A stretch of DNA of 64,000 bases from Trichobilharzia szidati. Its lineage: Eukaryota; Platyhelminthes; Trematoda; Strigeidida; Schistosomatidae. The position numbers and the translations under genes were made by a program. The notes under the pieces are model-generated. The model made no database searches. It was not told the origin of the DNA and saw only the letters and a program-made list of their open reading frames with translations. Where the stretch lies: contig OX235279.1 of the NCBI GenBank assembly GCA_944472155.2, forward strand, positions 143,812,920-143,876,919, written 5' to 3'. Positions 1-14,300 of this stretch are shown here, piece by piece; position 1 is the stretch's first letter; each line of letters starts with the position of its first letter.

Positions 1-420
1 CATGAAAAGAATTTCCAGCAGGCGACTGCAGACTTTCTTTGACGGCTACTTTCGCTAGATACGGAAGATGAAATGGCCCGACCAACAAGGATTAGCAACT
101 AGGAACTCTGACAGACAGTAAATCAACCAAGAACTCGTCGCCGAACAAATGTGTAGAAAGGAAAGAAGATAGATTGACCATGGGGTGAGAAGACCACTGA
201 GTGAAATCATGCGACAGACGCCCAAGTGGAATCCGAATGAGAAACGGTGACCCTGGGGTCCGAGGATGACATATAAGAGAGATGAAAGTTTGTGGGTAGT
301 CTTAGAGCCAGAGGAAAGTAGTAATCGAGGGGAACCGAATGCAATGGAGACTTGCTACTAAAGCCTTATGCTGAACTCGGAATCCAACAGACGAAGAGCA
401 ACATATATATCATAGCATTA
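1..420 (+). pseudogene. 3' end of an RTE-type non-LTR retrotransposon (decayed)
   Basis: Translation of the + strand gives the tail typical of RTE-clade reverse transcriptases: a segment reading RQTPKWNPNEKR (about 205-240) that corresponds to the family's ALEWNP-G-R-R-G motif. It is followed by remnants of the final helix. Stops interrupt the frame and the element is cut off by the window start. A second copy of the same tail lies at about 33,400-33,560. No start, RT core or endonuclease is visible here. Confidence 0.6.
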
Positions 421-642
421 ATAAGCCATCAATAAGGATAATTACTGTGACATGACAATACTGATCTAATTAATAAATACATCGAAAGAGAATATACAAA
501 CAATCAATAGACCGATTTGATAGTGTCTAACCATTGGGAATGCAGTCAGTCATCTACTGTCATCTGGATGAATTCCCATCCCAATCAGCAACAATATTCT
601 AACTGAAACTGTCACCTAGCAGTTATTTACCATTTTTTTATT

Positions 643-830
643 TTTAGTTCCAAGTGGAACATAGGGCTACAAGCTTTGGCTTCGAAGTTTCAGTTACCTG
701 GCTTACAACTTATCTATCGCAAGGTTTATGAGTGCGTCAGCCAGGGACAGAACGCCGAACCACGTGTGTGATTGGCGAGGATTCTATCGCTGAACCATCG
801 ACGCACATTGATTAAATAGGTTAAGCCATT
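643..830 (-). repeat. SINE-like repeat, diverged
   Basis: On the minus strand this matches the unit at 3,205-3,378. It keeps the segment beginning CAAGTGGAACATAGGG (plus-strand reading) and a degenerate tRNA-like head. The box B region is poorly preserved. It lies upstream of the HES gene. Confidence 0.55.
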
Positions 831-896
831 TAACGAAATCATTCATTCACGAAAACTCAAAGTTGCAATTAAAAGGATATTATCAAATCTCAATCA

Positions 897-909
897 AGCG
901 GAAGAATTC

Positions 910-949
<40 letters not shown>

Positions 950-962
950 GAATTCTTCCGCT
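897..962. repeat. Perfect 66-bp palindrome with a (TA)n core
   Basis: Arms AGCGGAAGAATTCATT and AATGAATTCTTCCGCT flank an uninterrupted TA run. The whole 66 bp is its own reverse complement, so it could fold into a hairpin or cruciform. Confidence 0.9.
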
Positions 963-2150
963 GCTGTTTTTTTCTTGCTAGAACTAAAAGTTATTAATAT
1001 ATTACTTGACAGGAGAAGTAAGAATCAATCACCCGTGTGTTTCATTCAACACCCACCCGCCGTCCCCACATCGTTTTGCTAGTTGAGGAGTAAAGAAGCT
1101 GCTGTTTTATTGTTCGTTTGTTTGTTGTTGTTTTTTCACACCTTATCATCAGTCACAATTTAATCCATCCAACCAACGTATCATACATACATGTAGGACT
1201 GATTGATTTCTAACCGAGAATGACACCACCCTTCACCCTTCTTTTAAGGCATATACGAATATGGATTAAATTCGTTAAAAAATAATAATAATAAATACTA
1301 ATTTATTTGTATATTTCACTAAGTTGTAGTCATTTTGTGTGAAAGCGAAATAGATTACAAATGTGATAAGAGAGAGAGGATATGCACTGAGCACATACAT
1401 ACATACATACACTCCCTTTAGACATTTAAAAAAATGAAAACTTTTCCTTAAAAACCCCCATTTATGCTGTGGATCTATCATCATCATCATCATCACCATC
1501 TCATGAATACTCAACAACAAACAAAGAGACACGCTTATTATATAGGAAAGAAGGAAGCAAGGTGAGGAAGGAGGAAGAGATGAGATCTGATTAATTATTC
1601 CACACACGATGAATTGAAATACATACATATATTATGCAGGAGATAATTGAAAACCACATATATATGTCCAATACTGTCAATCTAAACAACTCGTGTCAAC
1701 CAAGACAGGCTGATTTTAAGTTATATATATATATATATATTTACAAAAAAGAGCATGCGAACAATTCAAGTAGAAAAATTATGCCATTACATATTTAGGG
1801 ATTACTTTTAGTTTGAAAAAATTAAAATTAAAGAATATTGTCTCACGCCTACACATGAATAACTACGCTTGTCAAAATGTGTGTACCTTTTCTCCTGGAA
1901 ATAGTAATAACAACGACAATCATAATTCTATTGGACAGAAAGTCATTAGAGCAAGTGTGAATAGGTGTTGCGCGTGCGTCCGTGCGTGCGTCCGTCGGTT
2001 CATTAGTACAAGGTAGGCCTGTGTGTTTTATCACTATCACATCACATCACATGACATCATGATGTCACAGTATTGAAATAATAAGTGACAACTAGAAGAA
2101 ATTTGGCGTGACAGACAAAAAAACAAAAACAATCAACACATTTGTATGCG
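963..2150. other. Intergenic region upstream of the HES gene
   Basis: AT-rich and no supported gene. It holds simple repeats: (CATA)n near 1,394-1,412, (CAT)n near 1,476-1,497 and (TA)n near 1,720-1,740. Short ORFs here are low-complexity chance frames. Confidence 0.6.
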
Positions 2151-2159
2151 TATATAAAG
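2151..2159 (+). promoter_or_regulatory. Candidate TATA box of the HES gene
   Basis: TATATAAAG lies about 200 bp upstream of the proposed HES start codon, leaving a leader of about 180 nt. This is a sequence match only and no transcription start is known. Confidence 0.35.
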
Positions 2160-2360
2160 GAGAGGAAATATTTCTTTCGTCAAAAGAAAAAAGCTTAATT
2201 GGAATACTGAACCAGTGGATTTTTTCAGTGAAATAATTCAGTTTACATTCGTGTATTGACAAGCGAATTCTTTGTGGATTTTTGAAAATACCTCCTGTGA
2301 ATAGATAGATATAATACGCACACGGTACTTAACTTGCACTGAATAAAAAATAAACAAATA

Positions 2361-5300
2361 ATGGATAAATTGGAACGACGTAAACTACAGGTTGGTTAAA
2401 AAAAGAAAGTGTACATTCGAATTTTCTTTTCTCTTGTTTTATCCAGTTTGTTAATTTATGGGGTATTTATTGTGTTTGACTACGTGATGATGTCAGTTAA
2501 AGTACCATTTTGAAACCAGAGCGGTCCATGAAGTGAGCTTTGACAATATTTGCTCGCCTATACTTATGCCACCGTACTTCCTTCTGCGTAGGGTCTGAGA
2601 TGTCCACTCCGTTTGTGGTAAAACACTAGATGCTTTTTATTCTCTCTCATTTATTTAATTATTAGTATTTTCGAAATAATTTATTTTTTGCTTTTGGCCT
2701 TTTCTGATCTTCCTGCTGAATTTTATAGGATAGTTATTTGATACCAACGCTTCTTCTATCGGTTTCATTTCATCAATTATGTCTTTATTTTTAGCTATGT
2801 TAGATTGTGAAATATAACGAATAGAAGAAGTTAAACTGCACACCAGTGTTTGTAAAATGCCAACTCACCTAATAGATATTTAGACTTTAATTCATCTCAC
2901 CCGTTAACTGTTAAGGCAGGCTTAGTTAAGTGTCTTAAAAACCGAGCAGCAGCACTAGTAGTAGTAAATAAATAAATTGTGCTCGAAAGGTCATCAGTAA
3001 ACATTGCTGTATAACACTGTGACACTTTATCAAAACAAATTCTACCCATAATGGAAAACTATAAAGCTCAAGTTTCGAAGTTGTGTGGTTATAATTGATA
3101 TGATTATGAACAATAGATTGTGTTCGAAATGGCATCCAGTTAAATGATACTGTCTAACCACTGTGTTATGTATCTCATTAATAAATTAATATATTTTTTT
3201 CCTTCACGTTCCCCAGTGGAACATAGGGATTCAAGCTAGTGGCTTGAAGTTTCTGTAGCCTCATACCCAACCTTTCCTCTTCACCAGCTTTTTAGTTCTG
3301 GCTTAGCGAGGTAAAGGAGTGCGTCGGACGGGGATCGAACCCCGGACCATGTACATGGTCGGCGAGCGTCCTAACACAAATAAATTAATATAGAAGTTGA
3401 CATTTAAAACACAACTCAGACAGCTGATAATTATGACAGGACAGCATTACAAAAGATCCTACTGAATTAAATAGATAAGGCTAACAGATGAGATATTACC
3501 GGAAGTAGTTCCAAGTGAAATTAATGAATACAATGGACATAACAAGGAAAGGATATACAAACTGAATAAACAAAACCAAAAAAATAAATATGGCCAAACT
3601 ATAAATAGGGACCATAATATTGTTTAGCTTAGATGGATTAAGACCATGGAAGTAGGAGTGGCTCAACACACCAATTTTTTCTATACACGAAGTTCTGGCT
3701 TTTCTATTTCTATGGCCAAAGCTTCAGTAATACAGGTGTGTAGGATAAGCAATGATTTGGGTAGGTTATTTTTCGTCTTGTAGGGTAACTTGAAAGGAAG
3801 AGACTGTAGAAATGAGATGACGAGACGTTCGATTACTGAGTTTGTATAGCTCCACTTGCAACCCTTCTTGACCACTCAGTATAGTACTTTCGTACCTTTT
3901 TGAACAAAACCGCATCGAGCGACCGGTATACCTAGCTTCACAAGAGCAGGTGAGATGATTGATGCGCATAGATTTGATCAGATGAAGGATCGCGTCCTGT
4001 AGGTTATTGAACAGTAATGGTAGACTAGAACACGTTATTCTCAACGATACTGCAGCCAATGTCCTTTTCAAGGACAACGAGATCCTTTTAACTCTCGTCT
4101 GGATTCTCGTCTGGTTCATATACAGCATTTTCTTGGATACAGACGTTAAATCACAGTCAGAAACAGCATATGTTTACTGTCAGAATTCATATTTTGCATA
4201 CAATCGAGAAATGGCAAGGTATCACGAAGTGCATGAGTAGACAACTACTGCCTCCTGCCAGGTTCGAGGATTTCACCTAGTCACTTAGCTATCGGATGGT
4301 AGGGGGAACTGAACATATCTGGAATTGGGCGGAGTAGCAGGCCAGTGACATATCGATTTGGATACTTAGATGTCCTCTGTCCTAAGAATTTGTAAAGTTC
4401 ATTAGTTCGTTTATTCAGTTTAATCTTAATCTCATCGAAATGTTCTTATCTTTTGGTCAGGTACACACATTCATGTAAATTTACTAATTCTGATATAACT
4501 ATACGCGTATACACTCCTACAGGAAGATCATGATAAAAATAATACTGATTGAAAATGTATTGAAAAGATTGATTACGGTTGGATTCGTACTAGAGTCCTG
4601 CGGAATACTAACGAATACTGAGTGTGGATGTGCTGCTCATTGGCTAGTGCACTTTACCTTCGATCAATGAGTCCTTCCCATCATAGATGTGGACTCAGAG
4701 CCTGGTACTGAGAAAATCTGTGCCGTATAGTTGAATTCTGAGTAACTAACAAATTCCATATTCATTAATTTATTTACTGATTAGGCGTATCACATAGGGA
4801 AACATTTCCACCTACTGAATGACTTTTATCACGCAATTTATTGTTCATAATCATATCAATTGTGATCGCATAACTTTGAAACTTGCTTTCTGTAGCTCTC
4901 GTTCTTCCACATGTTAGAATTTTCCACATTTTTGTATTGCGTGGTGAACCAGTCCTACTAAAGTCACCAATCTCTGCCTTCATCCTGATATATTAGGTTT
5001 TGAGACAGTCACCCTGTCACATCCTTTTCACTCTGTCTGGTTGTGTACAACCACATGTAGTGATCATGATAACGAAAATAATAGTAGCTGCATCCTATAA
5101 AATATCTCTGCACACAATATAGAGTTCTCAGAGTAAATTCTTGCAAAATATTTACTACTCGTGTGGAATCTTGAAGTAAAATATTAACAGACGGTATATC
5201 GTGTGATGCAACGTTGTTCATTATCAAGCAGGATTCAATCCTCTGAGACAGTTTCCCTTCATTTTCTTTCTAAAATGAATGCACAGTCATAGATTGAAAG

Positions 5301-8300
5301 CCAACTGAAAGTGTGTTTGTGTGTGAGAGAGAGAGTACGTTTTACGACCAAAAGACATAAGTGAATGGCTGTTAGATTAAGAGATGGCTGTTTAGGGTAG
5401 CTCAGTAGTTTAAGCAGGTCACCCATGTAGATAAGGTTTTTTCTAAATTCCTTATCTTAATAAGGTGTACTAGTCTAGCTTTCGCTAAGTTTTTGTGCTT
5501 CGCTCATCTAACTCACTCCGGTCACTACTTCCATCTATGCATTTTGACCTCACAATCGTTTCGAGGTATAAGATGAAGTAAATTATTTTGTGTAATGGGC
5601 TCCACAGGATTCTTAAACCCACATAATTTGTCTCTAAGTCAATTTTGTAGGCTTGAATGTTACTTTCACTACTGTCTTGTTATGAATCATACGCAAGGTT
5701 CCACAGGTTCCTCCTTTCTTTGATAGCAATACTGACGTCTTTAACTCCCTCCTTTCGGTGTCGTTATCTTTCTCCGTAAGTTTGTCATTCATGTCGTTCT
5801 TATTATAATCATCTTATGTGGCATTGCGGTTAGGACGCTCACCGACCATGCACATAGTCCGGGGTTCGATCCCCGGCCGACGCATACCTGATACCAATAG
5901 TCGGCCTGCTAAATTTGGGCTACCGATATCACATGCTGAAAATTCCATACTTGTATCAAAATTACTGTGTGACGTCAAGCAACAATAAAAATAAAAATAA
6001 GAAAACATTTCCCATATACTTCCTGATTAATTTATCAGGGCCTTCAGCTTGAAGCTTTACACCCCCATCAGAACGAATAAATATTTCCCACGAGAATAGC
6101 ATGTGCCTTTATTCTGCGTTGGAATATTTCTGTTCTGCTGATAGTTTTGCATTTCCACTTAACATACTCAGATGTTGATATTACTCTTCTGATCCTGTGT
6201 TAAATTATAATTGTTACTTTTCTATCTTAAATATTCTAAATAAGAAATCAGAAACTGAAAAATTACGACGTAGACGAATCAGGGATCGTCTCATTCATCT
6301 TCGCTTTATGCTCAAATTGGATGAGAATGTAAGTTGCTTACTTTTTATTATTATTGAGAATAATGATGATTTGAAGGCACTTGCAAAAGTAAAATTATTA
6401 TTATTACTATTATATTATTACTAAGACATTAACTGATCATCATAATCATCATACACCTTTGGTATATATGATGAGGGAACACAATCATAACCGTGCAATT
6501 CTAATCGCCTCTTTAACGCATTTAGCAAAACACTACTCAGTCTAGCTGAAAATTTGTTGGAATTATCATCATGAATCTGCTCTTGTTCGATATTTTGGGA
6601 TGAAGACATGTAGTCCCAGTCGGTATATCGGCTTCTATTACGGACATTTCAGTGATGTCGTGATGTCAACACAGTGTTATTTGATTGATGTGGGCTACCA
6701 GTGGATGGACCCCAGGAAGTGCGTTCCTTCTCATCGGAAACACTATCAGTTATCGGGGTTGCAGATACAACCTGGGCGTCGGTGGCACAGTGGTTAGGAC
6801 TCTCGTTGACCATGTACATGGTCCGGGGTTCGATCCCCTGCCGGCGCACATCCGATATCTATGGTCGGCCTGAATTTGGGCTACCGATATCCATGCTGAA
6901 AGTTCCATAGTTGGACTGAAAATACGGTGTGGAATGAAGCTGTAAATCAAAAAAAAACCTGCTCGTGAATCCAGAGTAGGACGAATCTCACACATTTCAG
7001 ATTCCATTTGTAGCTACCACCAATAAATTGTCCGCAATCAGTATATCTCTAGATAAGTGAATAAGACAGGATACTTTATATACCTGTAATCACAGCATTC
7101 TGGATGATTGATTATTGATGAATAATAAATATTCCTTCTCCTAAAAGGCACACTTCATCAACCCCGTCAAAATCAATCTGCTGAAATTATTAATCATATT
7201 GAAACTGTTACCAAAAGAAAATTGCAACTAAACATTTCCACACCGAGTATAAGAGAACAAGTTACTCACATATGAAGGTGAGTAGAAGCAGGACAAAGTA
7301 GTAAGATGCCAACCAGTGGCGAGATCTGAGAGAAATGCATCTGAGGAGAGAATAATGGAAGACAGTGAACAAGAGGTTATTAACTGAAATCGCTGTTTCT
7401 TCACAACCCTCGACAATAGAAATTCACAGAATCAATCAGTAGAAATGTTAGGGAATTTTCAGCTTAACAGGTGAAATATATTTACTACACACCAGTACAG
7501 GCTAGTGAATACGTTTCACCGGAGTATTTCGAACTTATTAGAAGACAATAACTCTGAATTCCAAAAGTCTGTAGAAGTAGTCTTGCCCCAACCAACAGAG
7601 ACTCATGGAGGTGTATTTACAGGAGAGAGAAGTGATGAGCCAACAAGTGAGTGGTGTATGGATTCATCCTGCAACCTGAAGGTCATGGTTTCGATCTCTG
7701 TTGGGGTCATGTGTGGATACTTCTGAAGAGCTCCGAACGAGTATGAAACAGCCGTCCACTACTCCACCTCTGGTTTTCAGTAGTACTTTAACCGGAATCA
7801 CCTTGTGATCAAACTTCATAACAACACAGACGGTGAAAAATACCATTAACAAAATAAAACTACAAATTAATATGTATCTAGTTGTATCGTACCAAACAGG
7901 ATGCAAAGCATAGCCTGAATTCCAACTTAAACAACTAATCCCATAGTGGGTTGAGAATATTTCCAGTTGCAGATTTTGTCTAGTCTCCATAATCATACCA
8001 ACACAGTTCAAAATACGATGCTGTACAGAGTGTTTCATGTCTTTTCTTATTCTCTCTCTCTGTCTCTCTACCTCTTATTATCTCCACTTGTTCTAGGTGT
8101 CACGGATCGAAATATTAAGGAATGCAGTAGACAGACTGAAGACAACACAGTCAACTGGTGTTTATAACCCTGAATATACTTGTGATAGGTCAAGAAACAT
8201 CAGTCAGCAACTTGAAAAAAGAACCCCGAATATTCAGTTGCATCCTCAGGTTGACCAGGTAATTTCCATTTTTTTAAAACACATCTCAGAGGATTTCTTC

Positions 8301-11300
8301 TCTGAAATGTGTTCTTTGATTTCTCAGTGGATATAATTACCTTTATTCAAGTTGATCAAAGGCGTCCACTACAAATTACGTAACACTGATTAGTCAACAA
8401 AAACTACTCAAAAATATCCAGTCCAATGACATCGAAATTCCAAGAGGTATATGCGGAAAAACTGTTAGTTGTGATTATAATTCATCACATGTATATACGA
8501 TAATCTGTGTAAATATAACACCAGATTGAACGCCATATTTCACACATAGATTAATGATCATGAATAATATTCAGATTTGATTTGATCTGATTTAGACTGA
8601 GTATAAACTTCATATGAGAGTCAATAATATTATCAAATGCAGGAGTGAAAATTGGAGTAGGTATTCTCGACCACGGAAAATTACGTTCCTAGAGTAAACC
8701 ACCGGCCTTCATGAGATTGCATCTCAAAGATGACATACCAAGTGAAGTAGTAACCAAGAGTCTAAGAAAATCACTTCAAAAGCTCGTGTTGTCGGTAAAT
8801 TCCTGTTACGACTCCCAAAATGAAAGACGGGCGCTCAGGCTAACTACCTCTTCCTGTATGGACCAATCTAATTGTTTCTGTAGAGCCAGTTATATTGGCC
8901 ATGGCTCTGCGAACTTCATTTTTGGTTCTCAGCAACACCTACGGGTATGGGTAAATAAGGATGTAGTGAAAAGCACTAAACAGCCGAAATTTTGTGTACA
9001 AAAGAAACAAGTCCAGGTGTTCTTCCTGTTTTCGATATTTTCGTTCATTCATCTGAAGTTTATAATCAGTCTGAAAAAAATCGATTGTGAACATTAATTT
9101 AAAACAAGCAATACAGGTTAGTAAAGCAGGATTTAATGAATTCATGAAAATTCGGTAGAACTCGTCAGCTGAATACTCCTGCTTTACTAACATTTATTGC
9201 TTGTTTTAAATTCGTATCGGGTGAACATTAATCATGGCTATGCATTATTAGTATATATTCACTGCTTACTACTCGAGATACTTTTCTATGTCTAATCTTC
9301 AATTTAGTGTTACAATAGGCAGATTATCTATCACACACTCAAACACTGACTCATGTCTCTAAACTACAATCTATTAACAATTGATTCACATGGTTTCAGG
9401 TGAGCTATTAAAAATCATGGAGAAGTGGAACAATCATTTTGTCTTCGCTTAAAGCTGTTTCAACGTCTGTAGTTGCAAGGTTAAATGGAGGCGACGGAAC
9501 AACTGTTATATATATATATGTTGGCGATCACATTAGTATTCAATCAGTCAGTGATATATTAAACCCTATTTTGTAATGCATTATTTCCTTGTGAAGCATC
9601 AGTAATCAAGTGAAAACAGTCTTATTCCACACTTGCGTCACAAAGTCTCTCATATTTAACATACTTGAAGGTATGCCTAGCCTTTAGGACTTTACCAAGA
9701 CTATATACCTTCTTTCAGTGCAATAATTTAATCATGAAGTTTTAGCATGCATTATACGTATATCAGACAACTGTTCTTTCATTTCTAAGATTATTATCCA
9801 TCATAGTTTTGCAAACAACAGTAACAGTCTCAGGATTATAGTATCCAGCTCAGAGAATGCGCCAACACTAAGGCAATAATCCCAGGCCACACATCTTTCT
9901 CACTATAATATCATTAAAAATTGCACTCCAAACACATTGCACGTCTAAACAGTGTTGTTATTTTGCTTTTAGAGTCATGGTTATGGTTACAAAGTGAAAT
10001 GCATTCAAAAGAGGATTTTCCATTGGACTGAGTGTAAGATAATAGGTGTAGTGTTTGCTTAAATATCATTCATCAACGATTCCTGTGGAATGACTTCCTC
10101 ATCGTCTGACGTGTGGTTTAATGTCATTTACATTCTAAGTGAATTATATTTCCATCCTTTGCACATAAATTATGAAAACCAAAAGCCACGTGTTATTTCT
10201 CACCCTGGAAATTTTGATCAACACCTCTGGCTTTGGTAATCATGGCCAGCTTACAGACTGTGCTGAATGCATTTTCTTCTTATTTTCTTAAAATTGATGA
10301 AATGGCAGAATCGAATTCAAAAGCTAATCGTAGACAGGACAGTGGTAAAATATATTTCGAAGACAAAGTGTACAGTACTCAAATAATTGTTGTTTATCTT
10401 TATTCTTGTTTCTTCGATAGATGAAAATCCCTAGAGCTACTGTGGAACAGTATCGTCGACATCTTGAGAGAGTTGAATACGATCGCATACGTTCACTTCT
10501 CGGTTGTGATGAAAAGGTTAGTAGTTCCTACCACTTATTTTTCTATACATTCTAGTTGTGTGTGTGTGTGTGTTTGTTGCGTGGATAACGACTATAATAT
10601 GCGTGTGTTATTGTATTCCAACTCATCTGTACTGATCTAAGATAGCCCAGAAGGCGCTAGTAAAGAGAATCAGGAGAGGAAATTCATTGACCCAAATAAG
10701 ACGTATGTTTCCAGACCGAGATGACTGCTTAACTAACTAGAGACAGTTCACAAACAACTGACAGTAAGATGACAGCGTGTTATACGGAAAACGTGCTTGA
10801 CAAATGGCCATCAGCTTCATCTTCACACAACAAGTATGGCTCATCGCTAACTACTTGGAAATAAAAGTGGTGTTCATGGAAATAGTAGAATCCAGCCTAA
10901 CAAATAAACTCGATTATTACTCGTTTGCTCAATCTAAATGGATATTTTCTCACAGAGTGACATGAGCTGATATTTCAGTTTAGTTTACAAGTGTTTAACC
11001 GAATGACAAGGGGCCGCCACAATTCATCGAAATCCTGGCCAGATAGCGGTATAATCAACTCTCGCACAATAGGTACACCTTGTAGCATAAAACATTGGAA
11101 TGAATGCAGCTTCTGAGGAACTTCGTTACTATCTTTATTTGCCTAACCGATTTTGTGAAACCGCAACCACATTATGGGGGGATACGGGTATAGTCGTGTG
11201 AAATAATGATAGTCACTTCAATAATTAACTAAATGCATCAAAAATTTAATAACCCTTGAATTCTAGTCAGCACCAACTTATGATGTGCCATATCAGACCA

Positions 11301-14300
11301 CTCAAGATTAGCTATTTTCAAGTCCATCTTGGCTATCATACTTCATGATAACCATACTCAAACACAATAGGCGAATAATTATATTGGCAGACAATGTAAG
11401 CAGCTGAAGAGGCGATCAAGTTTCTTAGAATCAAATCCATCATTTGATCCTTTGTATTGCCAGTGTGCTCGAACAGCTAGCCGGAATTTGGGTGGTTTGA
11501 ATCGATCCCACTCTCTGAGGTGAGTCTGTCAGGGACACTGATGATGAATTAAGTGCAGACGAGCCAAACGAAAGTCCAGTGTTTAAATAAATTCGATCTG
11601 GTTAGTGAGCACTCTTATCTCAGATAAGTGATCCCCAAGTACTCATATCGATCAATGAGTAGTAAGCCGTGTCATGCTAGTTCCGTCTCTCGTTGATTAA
11701 AACTGTCTAAGGGAGTATAGTATAGACCCTTTGCAAGTCATAGATAACATAACTTTGAAGCAATACAGTAATGCAAGTTTATGCAATCTTTGATCCCTTT
11801 CTAAAATCTAAAGTATACTGGTGCTTGTTTTCCCCTAGATCTATCCACCGTTCAAATGAACCTAATATTTTCCCAATTATTGAAAATCTCCTATGTGGTT
11901 CTAAGGTTTAAACTGCAGTCTTTATGCATACATCTCTGAGGCGCTGAATAAGTCGATAGTGAGGCTTTTCCGAACCCTGTAGGAACTCTCTTGTCGTCCT
12001 ACAAGCGCCTAGATATGTCATCCACAAGTTGGTAGTTACGATGACGACTGCGAAAAATTAAATTCTGCTCCCCGTTCAATCGAAGTCCCACATTTCACGT
12101 TTGTAGTCACATAGTACGCATACTGCCAGAGTGAAGCAGATAGTTGTCTGATGATACATTACTTTGTTTATTTGACATAAAATAAAATGATCACGGAAAT
12201 CCTCCACACACACAAACACACATCCCTGATTTACATACATCTATCTATATATCTTGATTTACTACTGTGTATCGAAGCTTGAAAATATCATTCAATGGGT
12301 GACCAATGATGGCTATATTACAAATTTGACTGCTAGAATTCGGTATGGACCGAGTGAAGGATTATGTGTATGACAAAAGGTACTTACTGCCTAGTGTTCA
12401 GTCAAAATATCAGTCAAACACACTCAGTTCAATACACACCAAGCTCATGATATCCCGTTCTTCCTCCGAAATTTCGACCGTATAAAACTGTATCTCTGCT
12501 ATTGAATAACTCATAAATTTCTATGTGATCTTTATAATAGGCTTCTGAAAACTATTATCGACATAAAAACAAAATGCTCACATCCCAACTCCACAACCTA
12601 CACTACTCTACACTAAGTAGTTAGACAGGAACTAGACTATTTTTGAACGTCATCTAAACCACAGGAAACCGAGGTGAAAGTGAAACTCGACCTATGCGTT
12701 TTGCGAATGCTTAAATCTATTCCATCTTTCCTATTCATCAGCATAACTTCTCTGAACTGAGGGAGACTCAACGATTTGGCCATCTGAGCCCAATCCCTTC
12801 GCACAAACTGATGACGACTTCAGTCGTGAAACGTCCAAATGATACTCGAATATTTACGTAGCATGCATTACGATTTTCAAAGCTCATGTCACTAAGAAGT
12901 TTAAGTTTCATAATTAGTAAGTGGATTGGCAACCATCAGAGGGTATTGATAACACCTTGAGTAAACTGGTTCAGAGTTTCACACCTGAAGGAAACAACTG
13001 TTCAGTAGTCCTTGGTATTTAATGCTAGTTTTGAATTCGGGCGGCTATTATTACTATTCGGATACTTCGTATCGTTAATAGAATAACCGTTAGTCATTCA
13101 GTGGATAAATGCTTGTTTTATTTTGAGACGCCCGACATCTTGTTTTCGTTTCACTCTACAGTCTAGCATAGTTAAATAACTTACCCTGGTCATCTTTCAG
13201 ACCGAAAGTGAATTCGACTCCATTTACTACTGAGTTCATTGGTGTGTAAAAACTTAGGGATATGCTCGAACTTCAACACAGTGAATGAGTCATCCACATA
13301 TCCCGCCAGCCCCCCCCCATAACATTGGAGGAGCTTGTTTCTTCTTTGACTTCTTGAAATAGTGTGAAAGAAATTCAATGTAATAATTCATTCTCAGTCC
13401 TTGAATGATTAATATGTAATGTTGTGGAAACTAGAGGGTGGTTGAGTAATCTAAGTTCAATTGTATCTATGTACATATTCTTATCCTACCTAACATCCAT
13501 TTTCCCTATTAAAGGAGTGCTCAGTAAGATAAAAGTGCCATCTTTTGTGCTACATACTCATTGTAGAAAAGTAGCAAGTTATAGTATCATTTTTTTTATT
13601 TTGTAGTTAAGCGTTTCGTTGGAAAGTTGTGTATCACTCGTATTAGTGTAACTTAAAACAAGCAACAACTTTGAAAGAAGCAGTATTGAATGGATTTATA
13701 AATTTCAGTAGGACTCGTCACCTGAATACTCTATGAACATTATTAGTGATATAAATTTTTAAGATTAAATGCATAAAAACATATAAACACTGTTACATGA
13801 ATAGAATATACTGCCTTAAAGGACTATATAAGAATAGCTGACATATACCTATGGTATATTGACGACATATTCATAGTATGCAGAGGTACGGTCAAAGTCG
13901 AGATAATGTTAGGAGAATTTAATTCATGCCATGCTAGTATAAAATTTACAGTGGAACATGAACATAATGACTCCACACATTTTTTGGATGAAAATCTGTT
14001 CAGGCGGGCTGACAGAACTCTAGAAAGAGAGAGTGAGAGAGAGATGGAGCTATGTACAGAAAGCCAACTTAGGGAGGAAAATTCGTACATTTCAATAGCT
14101 TCCTTCCCGCCCAATACTAAAGCAGTGTGGTTAGAACATTATTCGCTAGAACAAGAAGGATATGTTCAAGTAGCAGACTAGACTATGAAGAGAAATTCTT
14201 GAGGGAGATACTATTGAGAAATGAGTATTCGAAACGAGTAAACGAACCTATGATACTGCTGATGTGTTACTCACAAGCACAACAAAGGCGATAGTCCAAG

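Noticed and set aside
6252..6328. Alternative acceptor (ATCAG) for HES exon 2
   Set aside because: It would shift the frame and destroy the basic helix-loop-helix; 6,245 keeps phase 0.
5814..6860. tRNA genes suggested by box A and box B sequences
   Set aside because: No cloverleaf with an anticodon arm can be drawn. The units are repeated with long non-tRNA bodies and A-rich tails, so they are SINEs.
13906..14181. 91-codon ORF as a host gene
   Set aside because: It is the Penelope RT fragment following its YIDD box.
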